Positions 1 through 8,048 are shown, counted from the first letter of the stretch. The stretch: 41,584 nucleotides of DNA from Aquibium sp. A9E412 (GCF_030398335.1 NZ_JAOAOP010000029.1:1-41584), one strand, 5' to 3'. Numbers and translations are program-made. Notes: a model not told the origin generated them from the letters alone.

Positions 1-343
1 GGCGTGCGGCATCGGGCGCTTCGGCGCGCGGCGCTGCCTGCCCGCCGGTCGACTGCGCCGCGCGGCCTGCCGCCGGGGAAAGCGTCTTGCTCTCGGCCGT
101 CCGTGGCGCATCCGCCGGGCGCGGCGTCAGCGTCTCGGCGGGCTCTGCCGGCGCCGTCTCCGACGCCGGTGTGCCGGCGGCGCTCTGGTCGACGAAGGCG
201 TTGCCGGCGAGCGCGATCTCGACCGCGCCGCCGCCGGCGACCTCCACCGTCTCGCCATCGGGCAGCAGCAGCAGCGCGGCGCCGGCATGCGCGGCGAGCG
301 ACAGCGCGGCGGCCACGGCCCACTGTCGGGCGGCGATCCTCAT
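1..343 (-). CDS. tonB: TonB energy transducer, N-terminal part (cut by window edge)
   Basis: About 114 N-terminal residues are visible; the C-terminal domain that contacts the receptor lies outside the window. The start ATG (minus strand, from 343) overlaps the stop of the upstream exbD as ATGA, so the two are translationally coupled. The product begins with a short basic stretch and a hydrophobic segment (about residues 7-25), as expected for the inner-membrane anchor of TonB. A low-complexity Ala/Pro/Glu/Thr-rich region follows, like the periplasmic spacer of TonB proteins. In this family TonB passes the proton-motive force from ExbB/ExbD to the outer-membrane receptor, here presumably the haem receptor at 2305-4434. 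The call rests on the anchor, the spacer and the operon position. Confidence 0.72.
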   Translation of the reverse strand, partial: MRIAARQWAVAAALSLAAHAGAALLLLPDGETVEVAGGGAVEIALAGNAFVDQSAAGTPASETAPAEPAETLTPRPADAPRTAESKTLSPAAGRAAQSTGGQAAPRAEAPDAAR

Positions 344-738
344 GGCCGCCGCCGCTCCGTCACCACCGCGATGTCGGCGATGCCGGCCGCGCGCAGCTCG
401 GCGATCAGCTCGACCAGTGCGACGGCGGGCAGGGCGCGGTCGGGCACCAGCCGGACCGGCGTTTCGCCGTCGCCCGCGCCGCCATGCGCCGCCGCGACCG
501 CGGCGACCGTGGTCGGCCGGCCGCCGATGCGCAGCGCGCCCTCGCGCGTCACGAACAGCGCGTCGGGCGGCCCGGCCGGAGCGGCGTCGGCGGTGTGCGC
601 CGGCTGCACCTCGGGGTCGAGCGGCGGCGCCAGCGTGCCGGCGATCAGGAAGAAGATCAGCATCAGGAAGACGATGTTGATGAGCGCGACGGTGCTCTCG
701 CGCCGCCGGGCGGGCTGCGGGCGCGTGATGCGCATCAT
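340..738 (-). CDS. exbD: ExbD-family protein, second copy, Asp-less transmembrane helix
   Basis: This 132-residue protein has the ExbD layout: a short cytoplasmic tail, one membrane helix (about residues 17-36) and a periplasmic domain of about 90 residues. The helix reads VALINIVFLMLIFFL. The aspartate that carries protons in ExbD/TolR (Asp25 in E. coli ExbD) is replaced by Asn21. The neighbouring exbD (744-1127) keeps its Asp. The two are probably a hetero-pair within one ExbB complex, with only one protonatable subunit. It is the fifth gene of the leftward haem operon, 5 bases after the first exbD and overlapping tonB by 4 bases. The family call is firm; the loss of proton transfer is inference. 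Confidence 0.85.
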   Translation of the reverse strand: MMRITRPQPARRRESTVALINIVFLMLIFFLIAGTLAPPLDPEVQPAHTADAAPAGPPDALFVTREGALRIGGRPTTVAAVAAAHGGAGDGETPVRLVPDRALPAVALVELIAELRAAGIADIAVVTERRRP

Positions 739-743
739 GGCGG

Positions 744-1127
744 CTACCGCGCCAGCGACAGCGCGAGGCCGGTCTCGCGCCGCACCGCCTCGATGGCCTC
801 GATCATCGCCTGCGTCGTCACGCCCTCGCGCACCATCAGCACGGCGCTTTGCGCACCGTCGCCCTCGAGCGTGGCGAGCCGGTCGAGCGCGGCGGCGCGC
901 TCGAGGCGGGCGCCGTTCACCTGCCAGCGCCCCGCCTCGAGCACGATCAGCACGTCCGGCGTGGCGGCCGCCGCGCCGCTGCCGGCATGGCCGGCGGCGA
1001 TCTCGATCTCGGCGAAGCGGGTGAAGGTCGACGACAGCATGAAGAACAGCAGCAGCAGGAAGATGACGTCGATCAGCGGCGTCAGCGACAGCGGCCGGCG
1101 GACCGCGCGGGCGCGCTCAAGCCGCAT
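744..1127 (-). CDS. exbD: ExbD-family biopolymer transport protein, canonical copy
   Basis: This 127-residue protein has a single N-terminal membrane helix with the family motif SLTPLIDVIFLLLLFF, including the conserved Asp20, and then a periplasmic domain. In the family it forms a proton-conducting complex with ExbB that energises TonB. The start ATG lies 11 bases inside the 3' end of exbB, so translation is coupled. It sits between exbB and the Asp-less exbD paralogue. The periplasmic part is short and alanine-rich, as in many alphaproteobacterial haem-locus ExbD proteins. TolR is the alternative, but the neighbours are haem genes and not tolA/tolB/pal. Confidence 0.9.
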   Translation of the reverse strand: MRLERARAVRRPLSLTPLIDVIFLLLLFFMLSSTFTRFAEIEIAAGHAGSGAAAATPDVLIVLEAGRWQVNGARLERAAALDRLATLEGDGAQSAVLMVREGVTTQAMIEAIEAVRRETGLALSLAR

Positions 1128-1821
1128 GGCCGGCCGCCTCGCGCTGCGGCGCGGCCGCGGCCTCGGCCGCGCCGGGAACGGCCGTCGCCGACGGCCGGCG
1201 GGCCAGCGCCGCGCCCGTCGTTGTCTCGATGGCGACGCGCTCGTTCTCGATGCGCGTCTCGAACACGGTGACCGCCAGCGACACCGGCATCGCCACGCCG
1301 AGGCCGACCGCGGTCGTCAGCAGCGCCACCCAGATGCCGCCGGCCAGCATCGACGGATCGACGACGCTGCCGGCCGACTGCAGCGCCTGGAAGGCGTCGA
1401 TCATGCCGAGCACGGTGCCGAACAGGCCGAGCAGCGGCGCCGTCTGGGCGATCGCGTCGAGCGCCCGCAGGCCGCGCTGCAGGGCGTGCAGCCGGACGGT
1501 GGCGAGCCGCGCGGCCTCCTCCTCGATCGCCTGGCGGTCGGCGTCGGCCGCGCCCATGCGCGCAAACACCAGCGCCAAGGCGGCGCCGGCGGGCGAGGGG
1601 TCGCGCTCGACGAGGGCGCGCGCCTCGCCGTCGCGCCGCTGCGCCCAGGCGTCGAGCGCGCGCTCGGTCCGGCCGCCGGCGCCGACGCGCTCGCGCAGGA
1701 ACTGGCCGGCCTTGAGCAGGATCATCGCCAGCGCGAACACCGACAGAAGCACCAGGATGGCGACCACCGGGCCGCCCAGGGCGAAGAGGTTGCCGACGGC
1801 GTCGGCCAGGCGGTCGGTCAT
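1117..1821 (-). CDS. exbB: ExbB/TolQ/MotA-family proton channel protein
   Basis: The 234-residue product fits the MotA/TolQ/ExbB family. One N-terminal membrane helix (about residues 16-36) is followed by a cytoplasmic region rich in Glu, Arg and Ala. The conserved C-terminal pair of helices carries TAPLLGLFGTVLGMIDAF and GIWVALLTTAVGLGVAMP. In the family ExbB is a pentamer around an ExbD dimer and couples proton flow to TonB. The last about 25 residues form an Ala/Glu-rich tail. It follows the small secreted protein after a 14-base gap and overlaps exbD by 11 bases. Confidence 0.92.
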   Translation of the reverse strand: MTDRLADAVGNLFALGGPVVAILVLLSVFALAMILLKAGQFLRERVGAGGRTERALDAWAQRRDGEARALVERDPSPAGAALALVFARMGAADADRQAIEEEAARLATVRLHALQRGLRALDAIAQTAPLLGLFGTVLGMIDAFQALQSAGSVVDPSMLAGGIWVALLTTAVGLGVAMPVSLAVTVFETRIENERVAIETTTGAALARRPSATAVPGAAEAAAAPQREAAGHAA

Positions 1822-1835
1822 GGCGGGCTCCCCTG

Positions 1836-2300
1836 TCAGGCGCCGAAGGCGATGTCGGTGCGGTTTTCGGCGGCCAGCCCGCGGATGCAGGCGTCGGGCG
1901 CCAGCCCGTCGCCGTCGCAGGCGGTGGCGTCGTTGATCAGCACGCGGCCGATGCCGCCGCAGTCGAGCTCGGCGAGGTCGAACTGGCGCACCCGCGTGCG
2001 CTCGTGCGGCAGGTCGCGGAAGTCGAGCACCATCAGGCGCTCGACCAGGCCGGCCGTGTCGAACAGCGCGACCTCGAAGGCCGCCTTGGCGATGTCGGTG
2101 CCGAGCCGGTTGGTCGCGACGAAGGTCAGCCGGCAGCCCGCCGCCGTGCCCTCGAGCGCGTTGAGCTCGAGGGTCAGGCCGGCCGGCGGCCCGCTGTCGG
2201 TCGTCGCGTCGGATGCCGCCTCCTGGGCGGCGACGGCGGTCAGCGCCGTCGCCATGGCGGCGAGGGCGGCGAGGAGCCGGCTGGCGTGGCGGGCGGGCAT
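1836..2300 (-). CDS. Small secreted four-cysteine protein of the haem/TonB operon
   Basis: I do not recognise a named family with certainty. From the ATG at 2300 it is 154 residues, with a basic start and a hydrophobic signal segment (about residues 7-25, likely cleavage after AVAA). The mature part has four cysteines (56, 114, 128, 138), compatible with two periplasmic disulfides, and the segments LTLELNALE and FEVALFDTAG. The reading frame stays open further upstream, but that part lies inside the receptor gene. It is locked between the receptor (4-base gap) and exbB (14 bases). I recall similar small signal-peptide proteins beside TonB/ExbBD haem loci in Rhodobacterales and Rhizobiales. 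A role in haem handling or assembly of the Ton complex is inference from position only. Confidence 0.7.
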   Translation of the reverse strand: MPARHASRLLAALAAMATALTAVAAQEAASDATTDSGPPAGLTLELNALEGTAAGCRLTFVATNRLGTDIAKAAFEVALFDTAGLVERLMVLDFRDLPHERTRVRQFDLAELDCGGIGRVLINDATACDGDGLAPDACIRGLAAENRTDIAFGA

Positions 2301-2304
2301 CGCG

Positions 2305-4434
2305 CTATCCTCCGAACTGCCGCGCCAGCGTGAGCTTGAAGGTCCGGCCTGGCGCGGTGTCGCCGGACAGGTGCTCGCGGTAGGTCGTGTCGAAGACGTT
2401 CTCGATTCCGAACTGCACGTCGAGTCCCGCAAGCGGTCCGTCGCTCGGCGTCCAGCTCGCCTGCAGATCGTGCACCATATAGCCGCCGGTCGGGGCGCCG
2501 TCACCCCACACCGTGACGGAGGGGTCGGCGACGCGCCGCTGCGGCGCGGCGAAGGTGCCGGTCCAGCTCATCTCGAGATCGCGCTCGGGCAGCCGCGTGC
2601 CGAGCGTCAGCACCAGCTCGTCGGCCGGGATCGTGTCGAGATAGGTGCCCGTCCACAGCTCGCCGCGGATCAGGCTGTAGGCGGCGCGCCCGAACAGCCG
2701 GTCGCCCTCATAGGCCGCCTCGACCTCGACGCCGCGGTAGTCGGCGTGCGGGGCGTTGAAGTACGGATCGCCGTCATCGGCGCGGTAGATCAGGTCGTTG
2801 ATGCGGTTGGCGAAGCCGGTGACCTTGAACTGCAGCACGTCGCCGACGGCCGCCACATCGTAGAGCGAGACCGCCGCGCCGAGCTCGAAGCTGTTGGAGC
2901 GCTCCGGCTTCAGCCCGACATGGCCGTCGACGTCGTAGAGCTCGTCGAGCACCGGCGCGCGCTGCGTCTGCGCGGCCGAGCCGAACACGGCGAGCCAGTC
3001 GTTGAGCTGGGCGTGCGCGGCCAGCTTGGGCGAGAACAGCGTGTAGCGGTTGGCGCGTTCGCCGACGGCGGCCGGCACGTTGTCGCCCGCCGACATGCGG
3101 AAGTGGTCGACGCGGGCGCCGGGAATCACCGTCAGCCAGCCGTCATGGACGAACTCCGACTGCACGAAGGCGCCGAAGCTGGTCGCCCGGCCGCTCGGAT
3201 GCGAGCCGATCGGGTAGGGGCCGGCGATGCCGGGCGGGAAGAAGGGCGGGCCGACGAACTGCGCGTCGGAGACCCGATCCTGCGTCTGCGCCTGGGCGCC
3301 GACGGTGAGGAAGTTCTCCCAGCGGTCGCCGGTCATCGTCGCGGTGTTTTCGGCGCGCAGCTGCCAGGTGTCGTAGGCGATGTCCCAGCGGTCGCCGAAG
3401 GCGAAGCGCAGGCCCGGCGAGACGTCCGACTGCTCGACGAGGCTGCTCGCATAGCCGCCGGTCAGCGAGAAGTCGATCCACGGATTGTCGATCGGCGTGT
3501 AGCTGTAGGCGAAGGTGGCGGTCTGGTCGTTGACAACCCGGTCGGCGGTGCCGAACGCCGTCAGGACGCCGCCCGACAGGCCGGACTGCGAGTAGGGCGC
3601 GTCGTCGACGTCGCTGAACCAGCGCGAGTAGCTCGCCTCGAGCCGGTGCTCGCCGAGCGGGCCGAGCGTGAAGACGCCCTTGGCCAGCCCCGACCAGGTG
3701 GAAAAGTCGGTGCCGTCGACGGTGTTGCCGCTGCCGTCGACGAAGGCGTCGCTCTGCCGGTGCGTGCCGTTGAGCAGGAAGGCGGCCTGCGCGCCGGCGC
3801 GCCAGGCGAGCGTCGAGGAGGTGAGGAAGCCCGCGCCGCCGCCGTTCAGCGTGCCGCCGAGCTTCTGGCGCAGCGCCCAGGTCTGGCCGTCGGTCAGAAA
3901 GTCGGCGGGATCCTTGGTGGTCAGGTTGATGACGCCGGCCAGTGCGCCCGCGCCGTAGAGCGTCGAGGACGCCGGTCCGCGCAGCACCTCGATGCGCTTG
4001 TAGAGCTCGGGATCGCTGAAGAACGAGCCCATGCGGTACTGCTCGTAGAACTTCGGCGCGCCGTCGACATTGACGATCAGCCGCGGCTCGTCCGACGCGG
4101 CGGAGGCGCCGATGCCGCGGATGTTGAAGCTCTCGCCGAGCACGCGCTGCGAGCCGATCGCCTTGACGCCGGGCAACGCGTCGATCGCGTCGCCCACGGT
4201 CTCCGGCTGCTCGGCGTCGAGCGCCTCCTGGTCGACGACCGACACCGCCTGCGGCGTCTCGATCGCCACCTTGTCGGCGCCGGCGCCGACGACCAGGCGC
4301 TGCAGCAGCGTCACGCGCCCCTGCTTGTCCGCCTCGTTGGTTTCCTGCGCGGCCGCCAACTGCGACCCGACGAGCGCGAGCGTCGCCACGCCGCACAGCA
4401 GCCGGCCCCCGTTGCGCATCTTGACCCCCACCAT
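2305..4434 (-). CDS. TonB-dependent outer-membrane haem receptor
   Basis: The 709-residue product starts at the ATG at 4434, because AGGAG lies 7 bases upstream of it on the minus strand; the open frame extends 29 codons further without such a site. A signal peptide (cleavage near QLAAAQ) precedes a plug domain (VSVVDQEALDAEQPETVGDA, INLTTKDP) and a long beta-barrel ending in phenylalanine-rich strands (FKLTLARQFGG). The barrel contains the segments QRAPVLDELYD and LKPERSNSFELG, which resemble the FRAP/NPNL region of haem and haemoglobin receptors (HmuR/BhuR/ShmR type). It would take up haem in exchange for TonB energy. Divergent hemP-hmuSTUV supports haem rather than siderophore as substrate. 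Confidence 0.85.
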   Translation of the reverse strand: MVGVKMRNGGRLLCGVATLALVGSQLAAAQETNEADKQGRVTLLQRLVVGAGADKVAIETPQAVSVVDQEALDAEQPETVGDAIDALPGVKAIGSQRVLGESFNIRGIGASAASDEPRLIVNVDGAPKFYEQYRMGSFFSDPELYKRIEVLRGPASSTLYGAGALAGVINLTTKDPADFLTDGQTWALRQKLGGTLNGGGAGFLTSSTLAWRAGAQAAFLLNGTHRQSDAFVDGSGNTVDGTDFSTWSGLAKGVFTLGPLGEHRLEASYSRWFSDVDDAPYSQSGLSGGVLTAFGTADRVVNDQTATFAYSYTPIDNPWIDFSLTGGYASSLVEQSDVSPGLRFAFGDRWDIAYDTWQLRAENTATMTGDRWENFLTVGAQAQTQDRVSDAQFVGPPFFPPGIAGPYPIGSHPSGRATSFGAFVQSEFVHDGWLTVIPGARVDHFRMSAGDNVPAAVGERANRYTLFSPKLAAHAQLNDWLAVFGSAAQTQRAPVLDELYDVDGHVGLKPERSNSFELGAAVSLYDVAAVGDVLQFKVTGFANRINDLIYRADDGDPYFNAPHADYRGVEVEAAYEGDRLFGRAAYSLIRGELWTGTYLDTIPADELVLTLGTRLPERDLEMSWTGTFAAPQRRVADPSVTVWGDGAPTGGYMVHDLQASWTPSDGPLAGLDVQFGIENVFDTTYREHLSGDTAPGRTFKLTLARQFGG

Positions 4435-4547
4435 GTCCACACTCCTGACGATCGGGATGTGTGCTGGCTGGCGGGCGGCTCGCTGGCACCGGTTGAACGC
4501 TGCGGAGCGGCGAAAAAACATGACACGCCAACTCCGGTATTGCGCTC

Positions 4548-4574
4548 CCTAATTAACCTGATTAGGACTGTCAA
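4548..4574. promoter_or_regulatory. Putative iron-responsive operator/promoter between receptor and hemP
   Basis: Within the 210-base divergent region lies the dyad CCTAAT-N7-ATTAGG (4548-4566), conspicuously AT-rich for this genome. Overlapping it is TGA-N9-TCA (4559-4573), the form of the Iron-Rhodo box linked to RirA/Fe-S regulators. On the minus strand TTGACA (4574-4569) could be the -35 of the receptor operon. In rhizobia such loci are controlled by RirA, Irr and HmuP. Which of these acts here cannot be told from sequence, and short matches can arise by chance. Confidence 0.4.
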
Positions 4575-4644
4575 GAAATCGCAGTCACACACCGTCGCCC
4601 AGCCAGCCGATGCGAGCCAGGCATCCCAAGGAGGGCACCGTCTC

Positions 4645-4845
4645 GTGAACAGCCAGAGCTTCATCAACCGCAGCGGGGCGCGGGGGCAAACGGCCGCCGG
4701 CGCCATCCGGCCGGCCGAGGCCGGCCCGCGCGTCTACTCCAGCCGCGAGCTCTTCGGCCAGGCGCAGGAGATCACCATCGAGCATGGCGGGCAGGCCTAC
4801 CGGCTGAAGATCACCCGCCAGGGCAAGCTGATTCTCAACAAGTAG
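4645..4845 (+). CDS. hemP: Hemin uptake protein HemP/HmuP
   Basis: This is a small 66-residue protein with the HemP signature: SRELF (residues 32-36), then EITIEHGGQAYRLKITRQGK and the C-terminal LILNK. The start is a GTG at 4645, preceded by AAGGAGG about 10 bases upstream; no ATG start fits. In Bradyrhizobium and other rhizobia HmuP is a small DNA-binding co-regulator needed, with Irr, to activate haem-receptor genes. That makes it a likely local regulator of the divergent operon. It is first in the rightward operon and hmuS begins 8 bases after its stop. In the same frame a shadow open frame runs across the antisense of the receptor operon, which can hide this gene from automatic callers. 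Confidence 0.9.
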   Translation: MNSQSFINRSGARGQTAAGAIRPAEAGPRVYSSRELFGQAQEITIEHGGQAYRLKITRQGKLILNK

Positions 4846-4853
4846 GTGGCGCG

Positions 4854-5909
4854 ATGACGAGCGAGAGCATGTCCGGCCCCGCGGCCATCCGCGCGGCGCG
4901 CGCCGCCGATCCCGAGCCGCGCGAGCGCGACTTCGCCGCCCGGCACGGCATCAGCGAGGCCGAGCTGGTCGCCGCCCATTGCGGGCAGGGCGTCACGCGC
5001 CTTGAGCCGCGCGTCGACGCCATGCTGAGCGGCCTTGCGGCCGTCGGCACCGTGATGGCGCTGACGCGCAACGACAGCGCCGTGCACGAGAAGATCGGCG
5101 TCTACGAGAAGACCGTCTCCGGCAGCGCGGGCACGCTGGTGCTCGGTCCGCAGATCGACCTGCGCGTCTTTCCCAAGGCCTGGGTGCACGCCTTCGCCGT
5201 GGAAAAGCGCGTCGAGGGCGCCGTGCGGCACAGCCTGCAGGTCTTCGACGCCGCCGGGACGGCCGTGCACAAGGTGCATCTGCGGCCCGAATCCGACGGC
5301 GCCGCCTATCGCCGGCTGGTCGAGACGCTGGCCGCCGCCGACCAGAGCCAGACGCTCGCCGTCGCGCCGGTGCCCGCGCCGAAGCCGGCGCCGGAGCCGT
5401 CGGCCGACGTCGCCGTCCTGCGCGCGCGCTGGGAGGCGATGACCGACGTGCACCAGTTCGTCGCCATCCTGCGCGACATGAAGCTGACGCGCCGCCAGGC
5501 GGTCGGCCTCGTCGGCGCCGACTTCGCCTGGCGCGTCGAGACCGGCGCGCTGCGCGCCATGATGGAAGGCGCGGTCGAGGCCGCAACGCCGATCATGTGC
5601 TTCATCGGCAATCACGGCTGCATCCAGATCCATTCCGGGCCGATCGCCAATGTCCGGCCGATGGGGCCGTGGCTCAACGTCATGGACCCGACCTTCCACA
5701 TGCATCTGCGGCAGGACCACATCCGCGAGCTGTGGGCGGTGCGCAAGCCGACCGACAAGGGCCACGTCACCTCGCTCGAGGGCTACGACGCGGCCGGGCG
5801 CATGGCCATCCAGTTCTTCGGCCAGCGCCAGGAGGGTCAGGACGAACGCGTGCCCTGGCGCCGGCTGGTCGAGGCGCTGCCGCGTTCCGCCGGCTCCGCG
5901 GCGGCATGA
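4854..5909 (+). CDS. hmuS: HmuS/HemS-family haem-degrading or haem-trafficking factor
   Basis: The 351-residue cytoplasmic protein matches the HemS/ChuS/HmuS family in length and in its two-repeat build (about residues 20-165 and 190-345) joined by a Pro/Ala linker (about 171-184). Conserved segments include VRHSLQVFD, TDVHQFVAILRDMKLTRRQA and FIGNHGCIQIHSGPI. The histidine of TDVHQF (His200) sits where the haem-ligating His of ChuS/PhuS is expected. Known members either degrade haem or hand it to haem oxygenase; the sequence alone does not say which. The ATG is preceded by AGGTGG, and its stop lies 14 bases before hmuT. Confidence 0.93.
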   Translation: MTSESMSGPAAIRAARAADPEPRERDFAARHGISEAELVAAHCGQGVTRLEPRVDAMLSGLAAVGTVMALTRNDSAVHEKIGVYEKTVSGSAGTLVLGPQIDLRVFPKAWVHAFAVEKRVEGAVRHSLQVFDAAGTAVHKVHLRPESDGAAYRRLVETLAAADQSQTLAVAPVPAPKPAPEPSADVAVLRARWEAMTDVHQFVAILRDMKLTRRQAVGLVGADFAWRVETGALRAMMEGAVEAATPIMCFIGNHGCIQIHSGPIANVRPMGPWLNVMDPTFHMHLRQDHIRELWAVRKPTDKGHVTSLEGYDAAGRMAIQFFGQRQEGQDERVPWRRLVEALPRSAGSAAA

Positions 5910-5923
5910 TGGAGGGGCCAGCC

Positions 5924-6865
5924 ATGACCATGACGCAGACCGTCCGCCATGCGCTCCGCCGGCTTTGCGCCGCCGTCGCCGGCGCCGCTCTCGCGACCGG
6001 CCTGGCGCTGGCGCCGGCCGCGGCCGAGGAGCCGGCCGTGCCGTTCGCCGACCCTTCGCGGCTGGTGACGATCGGCGGCGCGCTGACGGAGATCGTCTAT
6101 GCGCTCGGCCGCCAGGAGCTGCTGGTCGCGCGCGACACGACGAGCACCTTTCCCGAGGCCGCCGCGACGCTGCCCGACGTCGGCTACATGCGCGCGCTGT
6201 CGCCGGAGGGCGTGCTGTCGGTCGACCCGACGGCGATCCTGGCGCTGGAGGGCAGCGGCCCGCCCGAGACCGTCGCCGTGCTCGAGCAGGCGCGCGTGCC
6301 GCTGCGGCTGGTGGCCGAGCGCTACGACCGGGCCGGCATCCTCGACAAGATCCGCATCGTCGGCGCGGCGATCGGTGCCGAGGACGCCGCGGCGGCGCTG
6401 GCCGGCGAGGTCGGCCGCGCGCTCGACGCCGCGCGCGCCATGACGACCGGCCTCGACGAGCGACGCAGCGTGCTGTTCGTGCTCAGCCTGCAGGGCGGCA
6501 AGGTGCTCGCCGCCGGCAGCGGCACAGCCGCCGACGGCATGATCCGCCTCGCCGGCGCGCAGAACGCGATCACCGGCTTTGCCGGCTACAAGCCGCTCAC
6601 CGACGAGGCGGTCGTCACCGCCGCGCCGGACGCGATTCTGATGATGGCGCGCGGCGACGGCGAGGGCGTGACGCGCGACGCGGTGCTGGCGCATCCCGCA
6701 CTTGCCGCCACGCCGGCCGCCGCGGCGGGCCGCATCCTGCGCATGGACGGGCTCTACCTGCTCGGCTTCGGGCCGCGCAGCGGCGCCGCCGCCGCCGAGC
6801 TTGCCGCAAGGCTCTACGGCGACGCGCTGGCAGCGCCGGCGGACGGCGGGGCGGCGACCCGATGA
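5924..6865 (+). CDS. hmuT: Periplasmic haem-binding protein of the HmuTUV importer
   Basis: The chosen ATG at 5924 has GGAGG 8 bases upstream; earlier ATGs at 5906/5909 lack this. The 313-residue product has a signal peptide (hydrophobic about residues 15-33, APAAA|EE) and the class III binding-protein fold (VTIGGALTEIVYALG; long central helix). Tyr88 in GYMRALSPEG occupies the place of the axial haem-ligand tyrosine of ShuT/PhuT/HmuT. It should deliver haem from the periplasm to the HmuU permease. It is the third gene of hemP-hmuSTUV. Its stop is entered by an out-of-frame ATG (6862) of a short reading frame described under findings. Confidence 0.93.
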   Translation: MTMTQTVRHALRRLCAAVAGAALATGLALAPAAAEEPAVPFADPSRLVTIGGALTEIVYALGRQELLVARDTTSTFPEAAATLPDVGYMRALSPEGVLSVDPTAILALEGSGPPETVAVLEQARVPLRLVAERYDRAGILDKIRIVGAAIGAEDAAAALAGEVGRALDAARAMTTGLDERRSVLFVLSLQGGKVLAAGSGTAADGMIRLAGAQNAITGFAGYKPLTDEAVVTAAPDAILMMARGDGEGVTRDAVLAHPALAATPAAAAGRILRMDGLYLLGFGPRSGAAAAELAARLYGDALAAPADGGAATR

Positions 6866-6940
6866 GTGGTCATGCGACGCTGCGGCGCTGCCGCGTGCCG
6901 ACGGCCGCGCCGACCGATCCCGTGGCAGGACGATCCTGCG

Positions 6941-8041
6941 ATGCACGGTAGCCTGCCGCGCCCGGCGCGCACGACGCGCCGGCGGTCCGCCGCCGGCGCC
7001 GGCGACCGCTCGGCCCGTGCCCGCTTGACGCTCGTCGTGCTCGTCGCGCTGCTGGCGGCGAGCGCGCTGCTCGGTCTCGGCCAGGGCGCCTCGGGCGCCT
7101 CGGCGCTGCGCGTGCTGGTCGATGCGCTCGCCCCCGGCGGCATGCCGGTCGCCGCGCAGGACCGCGTGATCGTGCTCGACATCCGTCTGCCGCGCGTCGC
7201 GCTCGGCATGCTGGTCGGCGCCGCGCTCGCCGTGTCCGGCGCGGTGATGCAGGGCCTGTTCCGCAACCCGCTGGCCGATCCCGGCCTGGTCGGCGTGTCG
7301 GCCGGCGCCGGGCTCGGCGCCATTCTCATGATCGTGCTGGGCGGCGGCGTCCTGGCGCCGGTCGCGGCCCTGCTCGGCCTCTATGCGCTGCCGCTCGCCG
7401 CCTTCGCCGGCGGCCTCGGCACCACGGTGCTGCTCTACCGCGTCGCCACGCGGCGCGGCCAGACCTCGATCGCCACCATGCTCCTGGCCGGCATCGCGCT
7501 GGCCGCCCTGGCCGGCGCGTTCTCCGGCATGCTCGTCTATCTGGCCGACGACCGCGAGCTGCGCGACCTCACCTTCTGGGGGCTCGGCTCGCTCGCCGGC
7601 GCGACGTGGAGCAAGCTGGCGGCGGCCGCGCCGGTCGTGCTGCCGGCGCTCCTCGCCGCGCCGTTCCTGGCCCGCGGCCTCAACGCGCTGGCGCTCGGCG
7701 AGCCGGCCGCGCACCATCTCGGCGTGCCGGTGCAGCGTCTCAAGAACGCCGCGGTGGTGGCCGTGGCCGCCGCGACCGGCGCGGCGGTCGCCGTTTCCGG
7801 CGGCATCGGCTTCGTCGGCATCGTCGTGCCGCATCTGCTGCGCCTGTTGATCGGCCCCGACCACCGCTACCTGCTGCCGGCCTCCGCGCTGCTCGGCGCC
7901 AGCCTGCTGGTCGCCGCCGACACGGTGAGCCGCACCGTCGTGGCGCCGGCCGAACTGCCGATCGGCATCGTCACGGCGGCGCTCGGCGCGCCGTTCTTCC
8001 TGTGGATCCTGCTGCGCCGGCGCGGCGTGCTCGACCTGTGA
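6941..8041 (+). CDS. hmuU: FecCD-family haem ABC transporter permease
   Basis: From the ATG at 6941 the product is 366 residues, the usual size for HmuU/FecCD permeases. It has a basic N-terminal tail and multiple membrane helices from about residue 30 on. Family landmarks include RLPRVALGMLVGAALAVSG, MQGLFRNPLADPGLVGVSAG and a C-terminal coupling/exit region GIGFVGIVVPHLLRL. The start is uncertain. The frame is open from a GTG at 6866 directly after the hmuT stop, but no ribosome site is visible there; before 6941 only a weak AGGA is seen. It forms the haem channel with HmuV, whose gene starts 7 bases after the stop. Confidence 0.92.
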   Translation: MHGSLPRPARTTRRRSAAGAGDRSARARLTLVVLVALLAASALLGLGQGASGASALRVLVDALAPGGMPVAAQDRVIVLDIRLPRVALGMLVGAALAVSGAVMQGLFRNPLADPGLVGVSAGAGLGAILMIVLGGGVLAPVAALLGLYALPLAAFAGGLGTTVLLYRVATRRGQTSIATMLLAGIALAALAGAFSGMLVYLADDRELRDLTFWGLGSLAGATWSKLAAAAPVVLPALLAAPFLARGLNALALGEPAAHHLGVPVQRLKNAAVVAVAAATGAAVAVSGGIGFVGIVVPHLLRLLIGPDHRYLLPASALLGASLLVAADTVSRTVVAPAELPIGIVTAALGAPFFLWILLRRRGVLDL

Positions 8042-8048
8042 GAGGGCG

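Noticed and set aside
4-4845. A 1613-codon open frame on the plus strand
   Set aside because: It is antisense to the tonB-exbD-exbD-exbB-receptor operon and has biased composition without domains. Only its last 66 codons (hemP) are real.
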